Source: Noviherbaspirillum suwonense
Lineage (GTDB): Bacteria > Pseudomonadota > Gammaproteobacteria > Burkholderiales > Burkholderiaceae_D
Direction of reading: 5' to 3'
Length of the DNA: 64,000 nt
Assembly (NCBI RefSeq): GCF_900182955.1
Contig: NZ_FXUL01000026.1
Span: forward strand, 24,855 to 88,854
In this document: positions 9,462 through 18,838 of the stretch, piece by piece
Layout of the letters: each line of letters opens with the position of its first letter
Position numbering within the stretch: position 1 is the first letter of the stretch
The notes under the pieces: model-generated
What the model was told of the DNA's origin: nothing
Databases searched by the model: none
What the model saw: the letters and a program-made list of their open reading frames with translations, nothing else
Translations under genes and position numbers: made by a program

Positions 9462-10409
9462 ATGGATAAGCACGAAAAATCGTCCGCATGGCCGGCACTG
9501 GACCTCGACGCCTGGAGCGGAACCTGCGCAACGCTGCACAGGTGGACGCAAGTGGCCGGCAAGGTCCGGCTGGCCCGGACCCCATGGCTCAACCACTGCT
9601 GGCATGTGACGCTGTATGTGACGGCCGCCGGGCTGTCCACGTCGCCGGTCCCGCATGGCGACCGCGTGTTTGAAATCGAGTTCGACTTTGTGCGGCACCG
9701 GCTGGAGATACGCATCAGCGACGGCAGCCGCGGCGGCTTTGCGCTCGAGGCGATGTCGGTGGCTCGCTTTTACCAAAGCCTGATGGAGGAAATGTCCCGG
9801 CTGGGCATTCCGGTGCGCATTGCGCAGACGCCGAATGAAGTGGCCGACCCGATTCCGTTTGCGCAGGATGACGTGCATTGCGACTACGACCCCGACTATG
9901 CAAACCGTTTCTGGCGGGTGTTGCTGCAGGCCGACCGGGTATTCAAGCAATTTCGCGCCCGCTTTGCGGGAAAATGCAGCCCGGTCCATTATTTCTGGGG
10001 TGCACCGGACCTCGCCGTGACCCGTTTTTCCGGGCGCAGGGCGCCGCGTCATCCGGGCGGCATACCGAATCTGCCGGATTCGGTGACCCGCGATGCGTAT
10101 TCACATGAAGTCAGCAGTTGCGGCTTCTGGCCTGGCGGTGGCCCGATACCCTATGCCGCCTTCTACGCTTATGCCTATCCGATGCCGGCTGGCTACCCGG
10201 AGGCGCAGGTGGAACCGGGCGAGGCTTACTACAGCCACGAACTGGGCGAGTTCATCCTGCCCTACGATGCCGTCCGGCTGGCCGCGGATCCCGACGCCAC
10301 GCTGCTGGCCTTCCTGCAATCGACCTATGCAGCCGCCGCCGGGCTGGCCGCCTGGGACCGGGATGCGCTGGAATATGCAGCAGATTTCCAGGCGCCGCCG
10401 CCCGGATAA
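9462..10409 (+). CDS. DUF5996 family protein
   Basis: A soluble 315-residue protein. It begins WPALDLDAWSGTCATLHRW and contains TPWLNHCWHVTLYVTAAGLST, EIEFDFVRHRLEI, HYFWGAPDLAVTRFSGR and GFWPGGG near the C-terminus, all hallmarks of the DUF5996 family. Its biochemical role is unknown. The ATG at 9462 follows a strong GGAGGA site, so the longer in-frame start at 9432 is rejected. It is transcribed divergently from the DHA2 exporter and has no obvious operon partner. Confidence 0.8.
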   Translation: MDKHEKSSAWPALDLDAWSGTCATLHRWTQVAGKVRLARTPWLNHCWHVTLYVTAAGLSTSPVPHGDRVFEIEFDFVRHRLEIRISDGSRGGFALEAMSVARFYQSLMEEMSRLGIPVRIAQTPNEVADPIPFAQDDVHCDYDPDYANRFWRVLLQADRVFKQFRARFAGKCSPVHYFWGAPDLAVTRFSGRRAPRHPGGIPNLPDSVTRDAYSHEVSSCGFWPGGGPIPYAAFYAYAYPMPAGYPEAQVEPGEAYYSHELGEFILPYDAVRLAADPDATLLAFLQSTYAAAAGLAAWDRDALEYAADFQAPPPG

Positions 10410-10562
10410 ACCGACAACGCCCCGAACCGACGCCAGGCTGCCGGCTGCGGTGCATTGCATGCGGCATCGATCCACCGGGATACTTACGTTCGCCAGCCGC
10501 GTTCGATAACACAATCGTTGCCTGCCTTAGGCAGAGCGCTCCCATCCCCGGCTATCTGCATT

Positions 10563-11150
10563 TCAGGCGCCAAAGGCATTGTTTTCCGCTGGCGCCTGGC
10601 ACGGGTAGGCGTTCACGAGCCTTGCCGGGTCGCTTCCGCTGGCGCAGTTATCTTTATCAATGGCCTCCGGAAGCATGAGCTGAACCACGATTGCGGTAAC
10701 GCCTTCGGAGTCCTGGGAAATGTATTCCAGCTGCGCGCGCACATCGCTGATCAATCCGCTTTCCGCGAGGCGAGCACTTGTGGCATGAGGGACATACCCG
10801 ACGAAATACCGCTTGAGCTTGCTCACGCCGATTACTTTGATCAGGGCGCCAGGTTCAGGATTTTTCGCGTCGACTTCAAGCTCGACTGCGATGACGCTAC
10901 AACGCGCGAAATCCTGTGCTGCCGCCCTTCGGCTGTGCAATCCGTCAATGCGCAGCCCGGACGCATACAGCTGAAAACCTGGAGGCAGTGCGGGCGTTTT
11001 TGCAGGGATGCATTGGATAGGCTGGCTGGGGGAGACAGGCACCCTGTCCAGGCTGGAGATCCGTCGCTTCAATCGGTCAAGCAGGGAACGGCTTATGCTC
11101 CAGCGTTTTAACGAGCCATCGCTCTGCTGTACAACAGAAAGTTTGAGCAT
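10563..11150 (-). CDS. HIRAN-like domain protein
   Basis: A 195-residue protein I do not recognise with certainty. Residues about 60-165 resemble a HIRAN domain: GFQLYASGLRIDGLHSRR, then VAVELEV-like strands (IAVELEVDAKNPEPGALIKV), then FVGYVPHATSARLAESG, which matches the conserved 'G-Y-[VL]-P .. A..LA' core. HIRAN domains are found fused to SNF2 helicases (for example HLTF) and also stand alone in bacteria, and bind DNA ends or damaged DNA. The N-terminal part (MLKLSVVQQSDGSLKRW) is unassigned. It is divergent from the PAS-GGDEF gene. The domain call is an inference from pattern recognition. Confidence 0.55.
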   Translation of the reverse strand: MLKLSVVQQSDGSLKRWSISRSLLDRLKRRISSLDRVPVSPSQPIQCIPAKTPALPPGFQLYASGLRIDGLHSRRAAAQDFARCSVIAVELEVDAKNPEPGALIKVIGVSKLKRYFVGYVPHATSARLAESGLISDVRAQLEYISQDSEGVTAIVVQLMLPEAIDKDNCASGSDPARLVNAYPCQAPAENNAFGA

Positions 11151-11394
11151 ACCGGGACCGTGTCAATTTGATCAGCAGACGAAGATGTTATTTTATCAAG
11201 ATTATGGTTTTGATAAGTTTCAATACTGCAACCTATTGCGCTGGAACAAGGTGCGGTGTCGGTAGGAGACGTTCCAGCCTCCGTGAATTCGCCGCCCGTT
11301 TCTGCTATATTTCCCGGCATTGGAGTTGCACTGAAGCAATGCAGCAAGGTCGTCATTGCGGGAAGCACTCCGGTAGCAACCAATCGGACAGGCT

Positions 11395-12330
11395 ATGGAA
11401 GTCGACAGCAACGTTTATCAAACCTTATTGGAATCCACCAAGGCGATTCCCTGGAAAATCGACTGGAAGTCGATGCGCTTCAGCTATATCGGGCCGCAAA
11501 TCCAGGACCTGCTCGGCTGGTCCGCTGACAGCTGGATCGGCGTGGAAGACTGGGCCAACAGGATGCATCCGGACGACCGCGACCGGGTCGTCAATTTTTG
11601 CGTGGCGCAGTCGCAGAATGGCGTGGACCACGAAGCCGACTATCGAGCCCTGACCAGCAACGGTTCCTATGTCTGGATACGCGACGTCGTCCATGTCAAG
11701 CGGAACGGAAGCGGCGAGGTGGAATCGCTTGTCGGCTTCATGTTCGACATCACTGAGCGCAAGCAGAATGAAGAGCAGCTGCTGGCCCTGCAGAAGGAAC
11801 TGGAAACCCTGTCGTTCCGGGACGGCCTGACCGGCGTCGCCAACCGGCGCATGTTCGACGCCGTGTTCAGCAAGGAATGGACGGCGGCGCAGCATAGCGG
11901 CGAACCGCTGTCGCTGGTGCTGCTCGATATCGACTTCTTCAAGCAGTACAACGACAGGTATGGGCATATCAGGGGCGACGATTGCCTCAAGAGGGTGGCG
12001 CAGGCGCTGGACGGCGCGGGCAAGCGCCCGCACGATTTCTTTGCGCGTTACGGCGGGGAGGAATTCGTCATGGTGCTGCCGCAAACGGATGCCGCCGCCG
12101 CCCGGCAGATGGCTGAGCGATGCAGGATACTGGTGCTGAGCGAACGCATTGCGCATGAGGACGCTGTGGGCAGCAAGGTGCTGTCGATCAGCCTGGGCGC
12201 GGGGACGATTACGCCGGGAAGCAGCGATGCGCCTGACACTTTCTTCCACCTGGTGGACCAACGGCTGTATGCGGCGAAGATGCAGGGCAGGAACCGGGTG
12301 GTGTTCACGGACGCGGTGGCGCAGCCGTAG
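11395..12330 (+). CDS. PAS-GGDEF diguanylate cyclase
   Basis: A 311-residue cytoplasmic protein with one PAS fold of the PAS_3 type (about residues 20-118, ending VGFMFDITERKQNEEQ) followed by a GGDEF domain (about 135-305). The active-site loop is GGEEF at 220-224, preceded by DIDFFKQYNDRYGHIRGDDCLK, so it should be an active diguanylate cyclase making cyclic di-GMP. An RxxD inhibitory site is not evident upstream of GGEEF. There is no transmembrane segment, so the input would be a soluble ligand or redox state. With the flagellar genes 10 kb away, motility control is a plausible but unproven output. Confidence 0.93.
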   Translation: MEVDSNVYQTLLESTKAIPWKIDWKSMRFSYIGPQIQDLLGWSADSWIGVEDWANRMHPDDRDRVVNFCVAQSQNGVDHEADYRALTSNGSYVWIRDVVHVKRNGSGEVESLVGFMFDITERKQNEEQLLALQKELETLSFRDGLTGVANRRMFDAVFSKEWTAAQHSGEPLSLVLLDIDFFKQYNDRYGHIRGDDCLKRVAQALDGAGKRPHDFFARYGGEEFVMVLPQTDAAAARQMAERCRILVLSERIAHEDAVGSKVLSISLGAGTITPGSSDAPDTFFHLVDQRLYAAKMQGRNRVVFTDAVAQP

Positions 12331-12430
12331 CGTTGCTCCCGGCAGCCGCAGCTACCGCTGCAAACGGCTGTAGTCGGGCGGCAGATGCGCGGGCCGGATG
12401 GCGCAGAGGCGAACTGTCCAGGAAAAGCCT

Positions 12431-13348
12431 TCACTTCTTGGACAGGATGAAAAGCGTGGCGAGGATGCACAGCGAGCCGATCCAGTCGACCAGCGCAAAC
12501 GGAATGTGCAGCCACATGACGCCGACAAGGGTTGCGGCAAGCGGTTCCGCGCAGGCCAGCAGGCTCGTCTTCTGCGGACCTATCCGTTTCACCGCGGCGA
12601 GGTAGGCATAGAAAGACAACAGCGTGCCAAAGACAATGACGAAGCCTGCGGCCGATACCGTCTGCATGTCCCATATGCCCGGGACGTCCCAGGGCCTGCT
12701 GGCCAGGCTCAGCACGAGGCCGCCGACCACCATGCTCCAGCCGACGACATGGGCGGCATCGTTTTCCTTCAACAGCCGCACCGGCTGTATCGTATAGAAC
12801 GCCAGCGCGATGGCCGAACTGATGCCCCAGAACAGCGCCAGGCCTGAAATCTTCATGCTGGTCAGGTCGCCATGCGTGACGAGCAGCAGCGTTCCCAGGC
12901 AGGCGAACAAGATTGCCATGCTCTCCAGCGACGATGGCATGCGCCGTCGAACGATGGAAAAGTACAGTGCGATGAACACCGGCCCGAGGTACTGGAGCAC
13001 CGTGCCGGTCGCCGCATTCGAATGCTGGATGGCGGCAAAGTACGTGTACTGGACCGCCAGCATGCCGAGCACGGCGAATATCAACAGATCGAACGCCGAG
13101 CGCCATGAGCGCCAGATATGCCAGATCTTCGCCCTCGCGCGGCAGGCCGAGTACAGCAGCAGGGCGGCGCCGGCAACGAGCAGGCGGACGCTCACCATCC
13201 ATTCAATGTCGATCTGCTTGCGCTGAAACAGGAACTGGGCGCAGACACCGGAGATGCCCCACATGATCGCCGCCGATATGGCGAGAAAAAATCCTGGCTG
13301 TATTTGCGGCACTACGTGTTCCTGATCGGCGAAAATTGACAATGACAT
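12431..13348 (-). CDS. EamA/DMT-family transporter (RhaT-like)
   Basis: About 305 residues with ten hydrophobic helices in two EamA halves. AISAAIMWGISGVCAQFLFQ opens the first repeat, VLQYLGPVFIALYFSIVRRR is the family's typical helix 4-5 region, and ISSAIALAFYTI begins the second. The protein should be an inner-membrane exporter or permease of small metabolites. The start is uncertain: ATG at 13348 has no clear ribosome-binding site, and GTG codons a few residues later would also give a complete protein. It lies downstream of, and on the same strand as, the IclR gene, with a 160-bp gap. Confidence 0.85.
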   Translation of the reverse strand: MSLSIFADQEHVVPQIQPGFFLAISAAIMWGISGVCAQFLFQRKQIDIEWMVSVRLLVAGAALLLYSACRARAKIWHIWRSWRSAFDLLIFAVLGMLAVQYTYFAAIQHSNAATGTVLQYLGPVFIALYFSIVRRRMPSSLESMAILFACLGTLLLVTHGDLTSMKISGLALFWGISSAIALAFYTIQPVRLLKENDAAHVVGWSMVVGGLVLSLASRPWDVPGIWDMQTVSAAGFVIVFGTLLSFYAYLAAVKRIGPQKTSLLACAEPLAATLVGVMWLHIPFALVDWIGSLCILATLFILSKK

Positions 13349-13510
13349 TGCCGGCTTTGAACGGCACCGCGCATTATTGCATGCAGCCCATCCCGCAATC
13401 AGGCGCGTTGCGTGCGCTGGCGCCGGCATGGCGGTCTCGGCCCGAAAATCGGGGAATCGGCATCTGGCCACGGGCCAGTGCCTTGCCGGGCAAGCCGGAC
13501 CTGTAACCCG

Positions 13511-14362
13511 TCAGCGATCGGCCGGCAAGTCTGCGCCGGGCGTACGCTGCGGTGCGGCGCGCGTTTTCCCCGGAACCGCCATCAGCGACCAGCCCGCATT
13601 GCGCAGTTCTTCCTTCATCGTTTCCACGATCCATCCGCGCCGTTCGAGGTCCATCCGGCTGCGGATTGCGCCGACGCTGATGGCCGCATAGGTGCCCGGC
13701 GTTACCTGGAACGACAGGCCCACGCCGCTGACGCCGGTGGCGACCAGATTGTCGGTGCTCGCATAGCCCTGCTGGCGGATCTGCGCCGCGAGCTGGACCA
13801 GCTGCGCCAGCGACCTGCGCTCCGGCGGCAGTTCGCCGGCATGCCGGGTCTGGAATTCCGCCAGTTCGCCATCGGACAGCGTCGCCATCAGGGCCGTGCC
13901 CGCCGAGCCCACGCCTAGCAGGCGCAGGCCCCCGACCTTGAGCACCAGGGCCTTGATCGGGAAAGCGCCTTCCTCGTAATGCACGCAGTGCGCGTAATCG
14001 CCGTTGCGCACCACCAGGTAGACCGTGTCCTCGGTGCGGCGGGCAAGCCGGATCATCATTGGCCGGCAGCGCTCCATGATCGGCGCACGGCTCATCGTCG
14101 CCAGCCCGAGCTGCATCGATTCCAGGCCCAGGCGATAGAGCTTGTCCTCGCCGCGCGCAAGCATGCCGCTCTGCACCAGCGAGCCGAGCAGCCGGTATGC
14201 AGTGGCGCGGTCCAGGCCGGTCGCCGCCACCAGCGACGCCAGCGAAATGCCGCGCTCGTGGTTGAGGCCGACGAGCTTCAGCAGATGGATCGCGCGAAAC
14301 ACGGACTGCGCGCCCGGCATGCGTTCACTGCCCTGTTCAATGTTCATATTATGAACTTTCAT
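13511..14362 (-). CDS. IclR-family transcriptional regulator
   Basis: A 283-residue regulator with an N-terminal winged helix (about 15-80; ISLASLVAATGLDRATAYRLLGSL is the helix-turn-helix) and a C-terminal IclR effector domain containing RRTEDTVYLVVRNGDYAHCV and LLGVGSAGTALMA. It is transcribed divergently from the TTT receptor-monooxygenase operon and is its likely local regulator. Starts at 14362 (MKVHNMN) and 14347 (MNIEQ) are both possible. The upstream palindromic operator overlaps these codons, so the regulator probably controls its own expression. An extra ~20-residue tail after SLMAVPGK is not conserved in the family. Confidence 0.92.
   Translation of the reverse strand: MKVHNMNIEQGSERMPGAQSVFRAIHLLKLVGLNHERGISLASLVAATGLDRATAYRLLGSLVQSGMLARGEDKLYRLGLESMQLGLATMSRAPIMERCRPMMIRLARRTEDTVYLVVRNGDYAHCVHYEEGAFPIKALVLKVGGLRLLGVGSAGTALMATLSDGELAEFQTRHAGELPPERRSLAQLVQLAAQIRQQGYASTDNLVATGVSGVGLSFQVTPGTYAAISVGAIRSRMDLERRGWIVETMKEELRNAGWSLMAVPGKTRAAPQRTPGADLPADR
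14342..14356. promoter_or_regulatory. IclR operator copy 1 (perfect palindrome)
   Basis: GTTCATATTATGAAC is a perfect 15-bp palindrome (7-bp arms around one central T) overlapping the start region of the IclR gene. A near-identical copy lies 84 bp away, so binding by the adjacent IclR protein is likely, though inferred. Confidence 0.65.
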
Positions 14363-14425
14363 GCGGGTTATCTTCGTCGACTATACATGCAAGCCAGGCT
14401 CTACGCGGAGCCGGCATCGTCATCC

Positions 14426-14440
14426 GTTCACATTATGAAC
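14426..14440. promoter_or_regulatory. IclR operator copy 2
   Basis: GTTCACATTATGAAC differs from copy 1 by one base and lies 84 bp from it (centre to centre), equal to eight helical turns. It sits about 94 bp before the start of the TTT receptor gene, in position to control that promoter. Confidence 0.62.
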
Positions 14441-14533
14441 GAATTGGCACTCAGCAGTTTACGACCCCGGGCAGGAATACCGATACTCTTACCGACGTTG
14501 AAAAAAATGCCCGATATCAATCTGGAGACAAAC

Positions 14534-15505
14534 ATGAAACGCACATCGTTGATCGTCGCAGCCTGCGTTGCGCTGGCTGCCCCCGGCCTGGCCGCGGCGC
14601 AATCGGGCGACCTCTGGCCCAACAAGCCCGTCAGGCTGCTGGTCGGCTACCCGCCGGGCGGCGCCTCCGACACCATCAGCCGGTTGATCGGCCAGGAACT
14701 GGCGCGGATGAACAACCAGTCATTCATCATCGAGAACAAGCCAGGCGTCGGCGGCATGCTCGCCATGAGCCAGGTCGCCCGCGCGCCCGCCGACGGCTAC
14801 ACGCTCGGACTGGCCGTCAGCGGCAGCCTGACCACCGGGCCGCACCTGCAAAGCCCGAAGCTCTACGATCCGCTGACCGATTTCCAGACGATCGGCATGC
14901 TCGCGAAGACGCCAATGGTGCTGCTGGCCGGTCCGACCAGCGGATACGAGACGGTGGATGCGGTCGTGCGCGATGCGCAGAAGCGACCCGGCGAGCTGAT
15001 GTTCGCGTCCGGCGCCCAGGCCTTCGAGCTGGCGCTGCAGCTGTTCAAGTCCAAGGCCCATGTGGATATCACCGCGGTGTCCTACCAGGGCGGCGCGCCG
15101 GCGTCCATCGATGTCATGGCCGGACGGGCGCAGCTGATGGTCGACACCATCGGCGCGCAGCAGGCGAATATCAAGGCCGGCAAGCTGAAGCCCCTTGCGG
15201 TGCTGGACAGCACGCGCTCGCGCATCATGCCCGAGATACCGACGATGGCCGAAGCGGGCGTGAAGGGTTATGAAGCGCTCGGCTGGGCGGCGCTCGTCGG
15301 TCCGAAGGGCATGCCCGCCCCGGTCGTGGAGAAATTGAACGGCCAGCTGCAGCAGATCCTGAAATCGCCGGAAATCAGCAAGAAGCTCGAGACGCTGGGC
15401 TTCGAGCCCTGGCCTGGCACGCCGCAGTTCATGCAAAAGACCGTCGCGGCCGAATACGCAAGCTGGGGCGAAGTGGTCCGCACATCCGGCATGGCCAACC
15501 GGTAG
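14534..15505 (+). CDS. Bug/TctC-family tripartite tricarboxylate transporter substrate-binding protein
   Basis: A 323-residue periplasmic binding protein. Residues 1-23 are a signal peptide (KRTSLIVAACVALAAPGLAAAQ, cleaved near AAA-Q). WPNKPVRLLVGYPPGGASDT and ENKPGVGGMLA are the canonical Bug-family motifs, and later PEIPTMAEAG with GPKGMPAPVV are also typical. It binds a carboxylate-type solute for a TctAB permease, but no tctA/tctB gene is adjacent, so it must share an unlinked permease or act as a sensor. GGAG precedes the ATG at 14534. It is the first gene of the IclR-controlled operon and its ligand is presumably the operon's substrate. Confidence 0.93.
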   Translation: MKRTSLIVAACVALAAPGLAAAQSGDLWPNKPVRLLVGYPPGGASDTISRLIGQELARMNNQSFIIENKPGVGGMLAMSQVARAPADGYTLGLAVSGSLTTGPHLQSPKLYDPLTDFQTIGMLAKTPMVLLAGPTSGYETVDAVVRDAQKRPGELMFASGAQAFELALQLFKSKAHVDITAVSYQGGAPASIDVMAGRAQLMVDTIGAQQANIKAGKLKPLAVLDSTRSRIMPEIPTMAEAGVKGYEALGWAALVGPKGMPAPVVEKLNGQLQQILKSPEISKKLETLGFEPWPGTPQFMQKTVAAEYASWGEVVRTSGMANR

Positions 15506-15608
15506 CCCCGGCCGCCAGCCGCCAAGATCCTGCGCCGATCAACAAGCCCGTCCGGCGGCCGCCCACGCCGGCCGCCAGCCTTCCCGCATTCCTAAAAAGA
15601 GATTATCG

Positions 15609-17588
15609 ATGACGACTTCTTCTATTCCCAGCCAGCACTGGACCGCCCAGCTCGACGCGGCGCTTCCGGCCGCAAACATCCCCACCCTGCTGATGATGCT
15701 GGTGCACCTGACCGGCAACAGGCGCTGGCTGTCGGAGCGCTATCAGTGCACGCATATCCGCGGCATCGACGACCACGACAGCGGCGGCCTGGCCACCGAT
15801 GTCCAGCAGGAAGTCCGCGACGCCGCCCGCGACGCCGTGCTGGCCTGGAAAGCGGGCCGGCCGGCCGCCCTGCCCGCTCCCGAACTGGCGCAGCTGCTCG
15901 ACATGCTGCAGCGGAGCGTCGGCGAGGCGGTGCCGGCCTCGTACGGGCCGATGGTGGGCGCATGGCTGGGCCTGGACCCCGAATTCCAGATCGACCAGAA
16001 GGAACAGTACCGGGCGCTGAAAGCATTCCACGTGGTCGTGATCGGCGCCGGCGTGGCGGGGCTTTGCGCGTCCATCCGGCTGCACGGCGCCGGCATAGCG
16101 CACACGGTGATCGAGAAAAATGCGGAGGTCGGCGGCACCTGGTATGAGAACCGCTATCCCGGCGCCGGGGTGGACACGCCCAACCACATCTACTCGTATT
16201 CGTTTGCGAAGGCAGACTGGACGCGCTACTTTGCGCTGCGCGAAGAGATCCAGGCCTACTTCGTCGAGGTGTCCCACCGGTTTGGCGTGCGCCCGCATAT
16301 CCGCTTCAACACCAAGGTGGACTCCGCCGTCTACGACGAGGAATCGATGGCGTGGACGGTGCGCGTGACCGGCGCGGATGGCAGGACGGAGGCATTGCGG
16401 GCCAATGTCGTCATCAGCGCGGTGGGCCTGCTCAGCGTGCCCAAGATGCCCGACCTCGAGGGCCTGGACACCTTCGCGGGGCCCTGTTTCCACAGCGCCC
16501 GGTGGCCGGAAGGACTCGATGTGCGCGGCAAGCGCGTGGCCATCATCGGCAACGGTGCGAGCGCAATGCAGATCGTGCCGGCCATTGCGCCCGATGTGGC
16601 GCAGCTCACGGTGTTCCAGCGCTCGAAGCAATGGGCAGCGCCGTTCGAGCGCTTCCAGAAACCGGTTCCGGCCGCGGCGCGCTTCCTGCTGAAGGAGCTG
16701 CCGTTCTACCAGCAATGGTATCGGCAGCGTCTCGCGTGGATCTTCAACGACCGGATCCACGCGTCGCTGCAGATCGACCCCGAATGGCCACATCCCGAGC
16801 GGGCCATCAACCGGCGCAATGACAAGCACCGCGAATTCTTCATCGATTACGTGAAGGCCGAACTCGGCGACAAGCAGGAACTGCTGGGGGACGTGCTGCC
16901 CAACTATCCGCCATTCGGCAAGCGCATGCTGATGGACAATGGCTGGTTCCGCACGGCGACGCGGGACAATGTGCGCATCGTCAACGAGGGCATCGACAAA
17001 ATAGAGCCCAACGCCGTGGTCACGAAGGACGGGCAGCGTATCGAGGCGGACATCCTGGTCGTGTGCACCGGCTTCGACGCGGTGAACCTGCTGTCCTCGT
17101 TCACGCTGCTCGGGCGCGGCGGCCGCAATGTCCGCGAACACTGGGATGCCGAGGGCGCGCAGGCCTATCTGGGCGTGGCCACGCCCGACTTCCCCAATTT
17201 CTTCATGCTGGCCGGACCGAATACCGCGCTCGGACACGGCGGCAGCGTGGTGGCGCTGCTCGAGACCCAGGTGCAGTACGTGATGTCGCTGCTCAAGGCG
17301 GCGCTCCAGGATTACGGGCAGCATTTCGAGATCGAGGTGCGCAGGGACATCCACGATGCCTACAACGGCCGCGTGCAGGACGCGCATGCAAAAATGATCT
17401 GGACCCACAAGGGCATGTCGAACTGGTATCGCAACAGCAAAGGGCGCGTCGTGGCGCCGACGCCGTTCCGCAATGACGACTACTGGCACATGACGCGCAA
17501 CTCCGGCCTCGCCGACTATGTGATTAGCGGCGGCGCAGCGAAACCTCCGGGCGGCGGCCGGGAGCGGGTCGCGGGAGAGGCGTCATGA
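15609..17588 (+). CDS. Baeyer-Villiger-type flavin monooxygenase
   Basis: A 659-residue FAD/NADPH monooxygenase. GAGVAGL (146-152) is the FAD Rossmann motif, FAGPCFHSARWP (289-300) matches the type I Baeyer-Villiger fingerprint FxGxxxHxxxWP exactly, and GNGASA (314-319) is the NADPH-binding Rossmann motif. The first ~140 residues form an extra N-terminal domain found in the larger BVMOs related to 4-hydroxyacetophenone monooxygenase. The reaction would be oxygen insertion next to a ketone to give an ester or lactone. It lies between the TTT receptor and a CoA-transferase and overlaps the latter by 4 bp, so it acts in the same catabolic route. The true substrate cannot be read from sequence. 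Confidence 0.9.
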   Translation: MTTSSIPSQHWTAQLDAALPAANIPTLLMMLVHLTGNRRWLSERYQCTHIRGIDDHDSGGLATDVQQEVRDAARDAVLAWKAGRPAALPAPELAQLLDMLQRSVGEAVPASYGPMVGAWLGLDPEFQIDQKEQYRALKAFHVVVIGAGVAGLCASIRLHGAGIAHTVIEKNAEVGGTWYENRYPGAGVDTPNHIYSYSFAKADWTRYFALREEIQAYFVEVSHRFGVRPHIRFNTKVDSAVYDEESMAWTVRVTGADGRTEALRANVVISAVGLLSVPKMPDLEGLDTFAGPCFHSARWPEGLDVRGKRVAIIGNGASAMQIVPAIAPDVAQLTVFQRSKQWAAPFERFQKPVPAAARFLLKELPFYQQWYRQRLAWIFNDRIHASLQIDPEWPHPERAINRRNDKHREFFIDYVKAELGDKQELLGDVLPNYPPFGKRMLMDNGWFRTATRDNVRIVNEGIDKIEPNAVVTKDGQRIEADILVVCTGFDAVNLLSSFTLLGRGGRNVREHWDAEGAQAYLGVATPDFPNFFMLAGPNTALGHGGSVVALLETQVQYVMSLLKAALQDYGQHFEIEVRRDIHDAYNGRVQDAHAKMIWTHKGMSNWYRNSKGRVVAPTPFRNDDYWHMTRNSGLADYVISGGAAKPPGGGRERVAGEAS

Positions 17589-18838
17589 CTGCGCCGCATG
17601 TGTTGAATGACGGCGCCAGCCGCCACGCGCAGAAGCGCGAGCCCGGCCCGCACATGCTCAGCGGCCTGCGCATCCTCGACCTCGGCACGATGGTCGCCGG
17701 TCCGGTCGCGGCCACGCTCTTCGGCGACTTCGGCGCCGAGGTGATCAAGGTGGAAGTCCCGCGCCGCGGCGACACGGTGCGCGACCTCGGCCCGTTCGTG
17801 GGCGGCAAGTGCCTGTACTGGAGCGTGGAGAACCGCAACAAGAAATCGATCACGCTGGACCTGCGCAAGCCCGAGGGCCGCGAACTGCTGCTGCGGCTGG
17901 TCGAGGAAGCCGACGCCGTCGTGGAGAACTTCCGGCCCGGCACGCTCGAGAAGTGGGGACTGGGCTGGGAGGACATGAAGGCGCGCAATCCCGGCCTGAT
18001 CCTGCTGCGCATCTCCGGCTTCGGGCAGACCGGCCCGTACCGCGAGCGGGCCGGCTACGACCGCATTGCGCTGGCGTTCGGCGGCCTGATGGGCATCACG
18101 GGATTCCCGGACCGGCCGCCGGTGCGCATCGGCACGTCCATCGCGGATTACCAGTCAGCCATCCTGGGCGCGTTCTCGCTGATGATGGCTATCTACCATC
18201 GCGACCTCCATGGCGGCGAAGGCCAGCAGATCGACCTCGCGATGTACGAGTCGATCATCCGCTTCACCGAAGTCCTGGTGCCGGCCTATGACCGTCTCGG
18301 CACCGTGCGCGAACGCCGCGGCAACACGCATTTCGCCGCGGCGCCCGGCGAGCATTTCCGCACGTCGGACGGACGCTACGTCATCCTGACCGTCTCGGCG
18401 GACGCCGGATTCAAGCGGCTCGCCGGCGTGATGGGCCGCCACGACTGGCTGACCGATCCGCGCTTCGCGACGCATGAGCAGCGCTGGCAGCATGTCGACG
18501 AACTTAACTCGGCCCTGGCCGCGTGGATCGAAAACCAGCCGGTCGATGAACTCTGCGCGCGGCTGGACGACGCCAGGCTCGCATACTCGTTCATCTACAG
18601 CATCGAGGACATCATGAACGATCCGCACTACCGGGCGCGCGGAACCATCGTTTCGGTGCCGGATGCGGAAATCGGTCCCGTCAAAATGGCCGGCGTGGTG
18701 CCGAAATTCCCGGACCGGGAGGAAAAGGCCATCGAGCCGGCGCCGGACCTGGGCCAGCACAATCACGAGATCTATTGCGGCCTGCTCGGCTTGTCCGACG
18801 CGGAACTGGCGGCGCTGACCGAAGCGGAAGTGATATGA
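17585..18838 (+). CDS. CaiB/BaiF family III CoA-transferase
   Basis: A 417-residue class III CoA-transferase that would move CoA from a donor acyl-CoA onto a carboxylic acid. After a ~24-residue extension the family start LSGLRILDLGTMVAGPVA appears, then LFGDFGAEVIKVE, NRNKKSITLDL, VENFRPGTLEKWGLG and YDRIALAFGG, all conserved. The predicted catalytic Asp lies in the SIADYQSA region. It overlaps the monooxygenase by 4 bp (ATGA) and overlaps the patatin gene by 4 bp, so all three are translationally coupled. A role in activating the acid released from the monooxygenase product is a reasonable inference. Confidence 0.92.
   Translation: MTAPHVLNDGASRHAQKREPGPHMLSGLRILDLGTMVAGPVAATLFGDFGAEVIKVEVPRRGDTVRDLGPFVGGKCLYWSVENRNKKSITLDLRKPEGRELLLRLVEEADAVVENFRPGTLEKWGLGWEDMKARNPGLILLRISGFGQTGPYRERAGYDRIALAFGGLMGITGFPDRPPVRIGTSIADYQSAILGAFSLMMAIYHRDLHGGEGQQIDLAMYESIIRFTEVLVPAYDRLGTVRERRGNTHFAAAPGEHFRTSDGRYVILTVSADAGFKRLAGVMGRHDWLTDPRFATHEQRWQHVDELNSALAAWIENQPVDELCARLDDARLAYSFIYSIEDIMNDPHYRARGTIVSVPDAEIGPVKMAGVVPKFPDREEKAIEPAPDLGQHNHEIYCGLLGLSDAELAALTEAEVI

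Noticed and set aside
15603..17489. 628-codon open frame antisense to the monooxygenase
   Set aside because: Shadow of a gene with full Baeyer-Villiger and Rossmann motifs; the antisense product has no recognisable fold.
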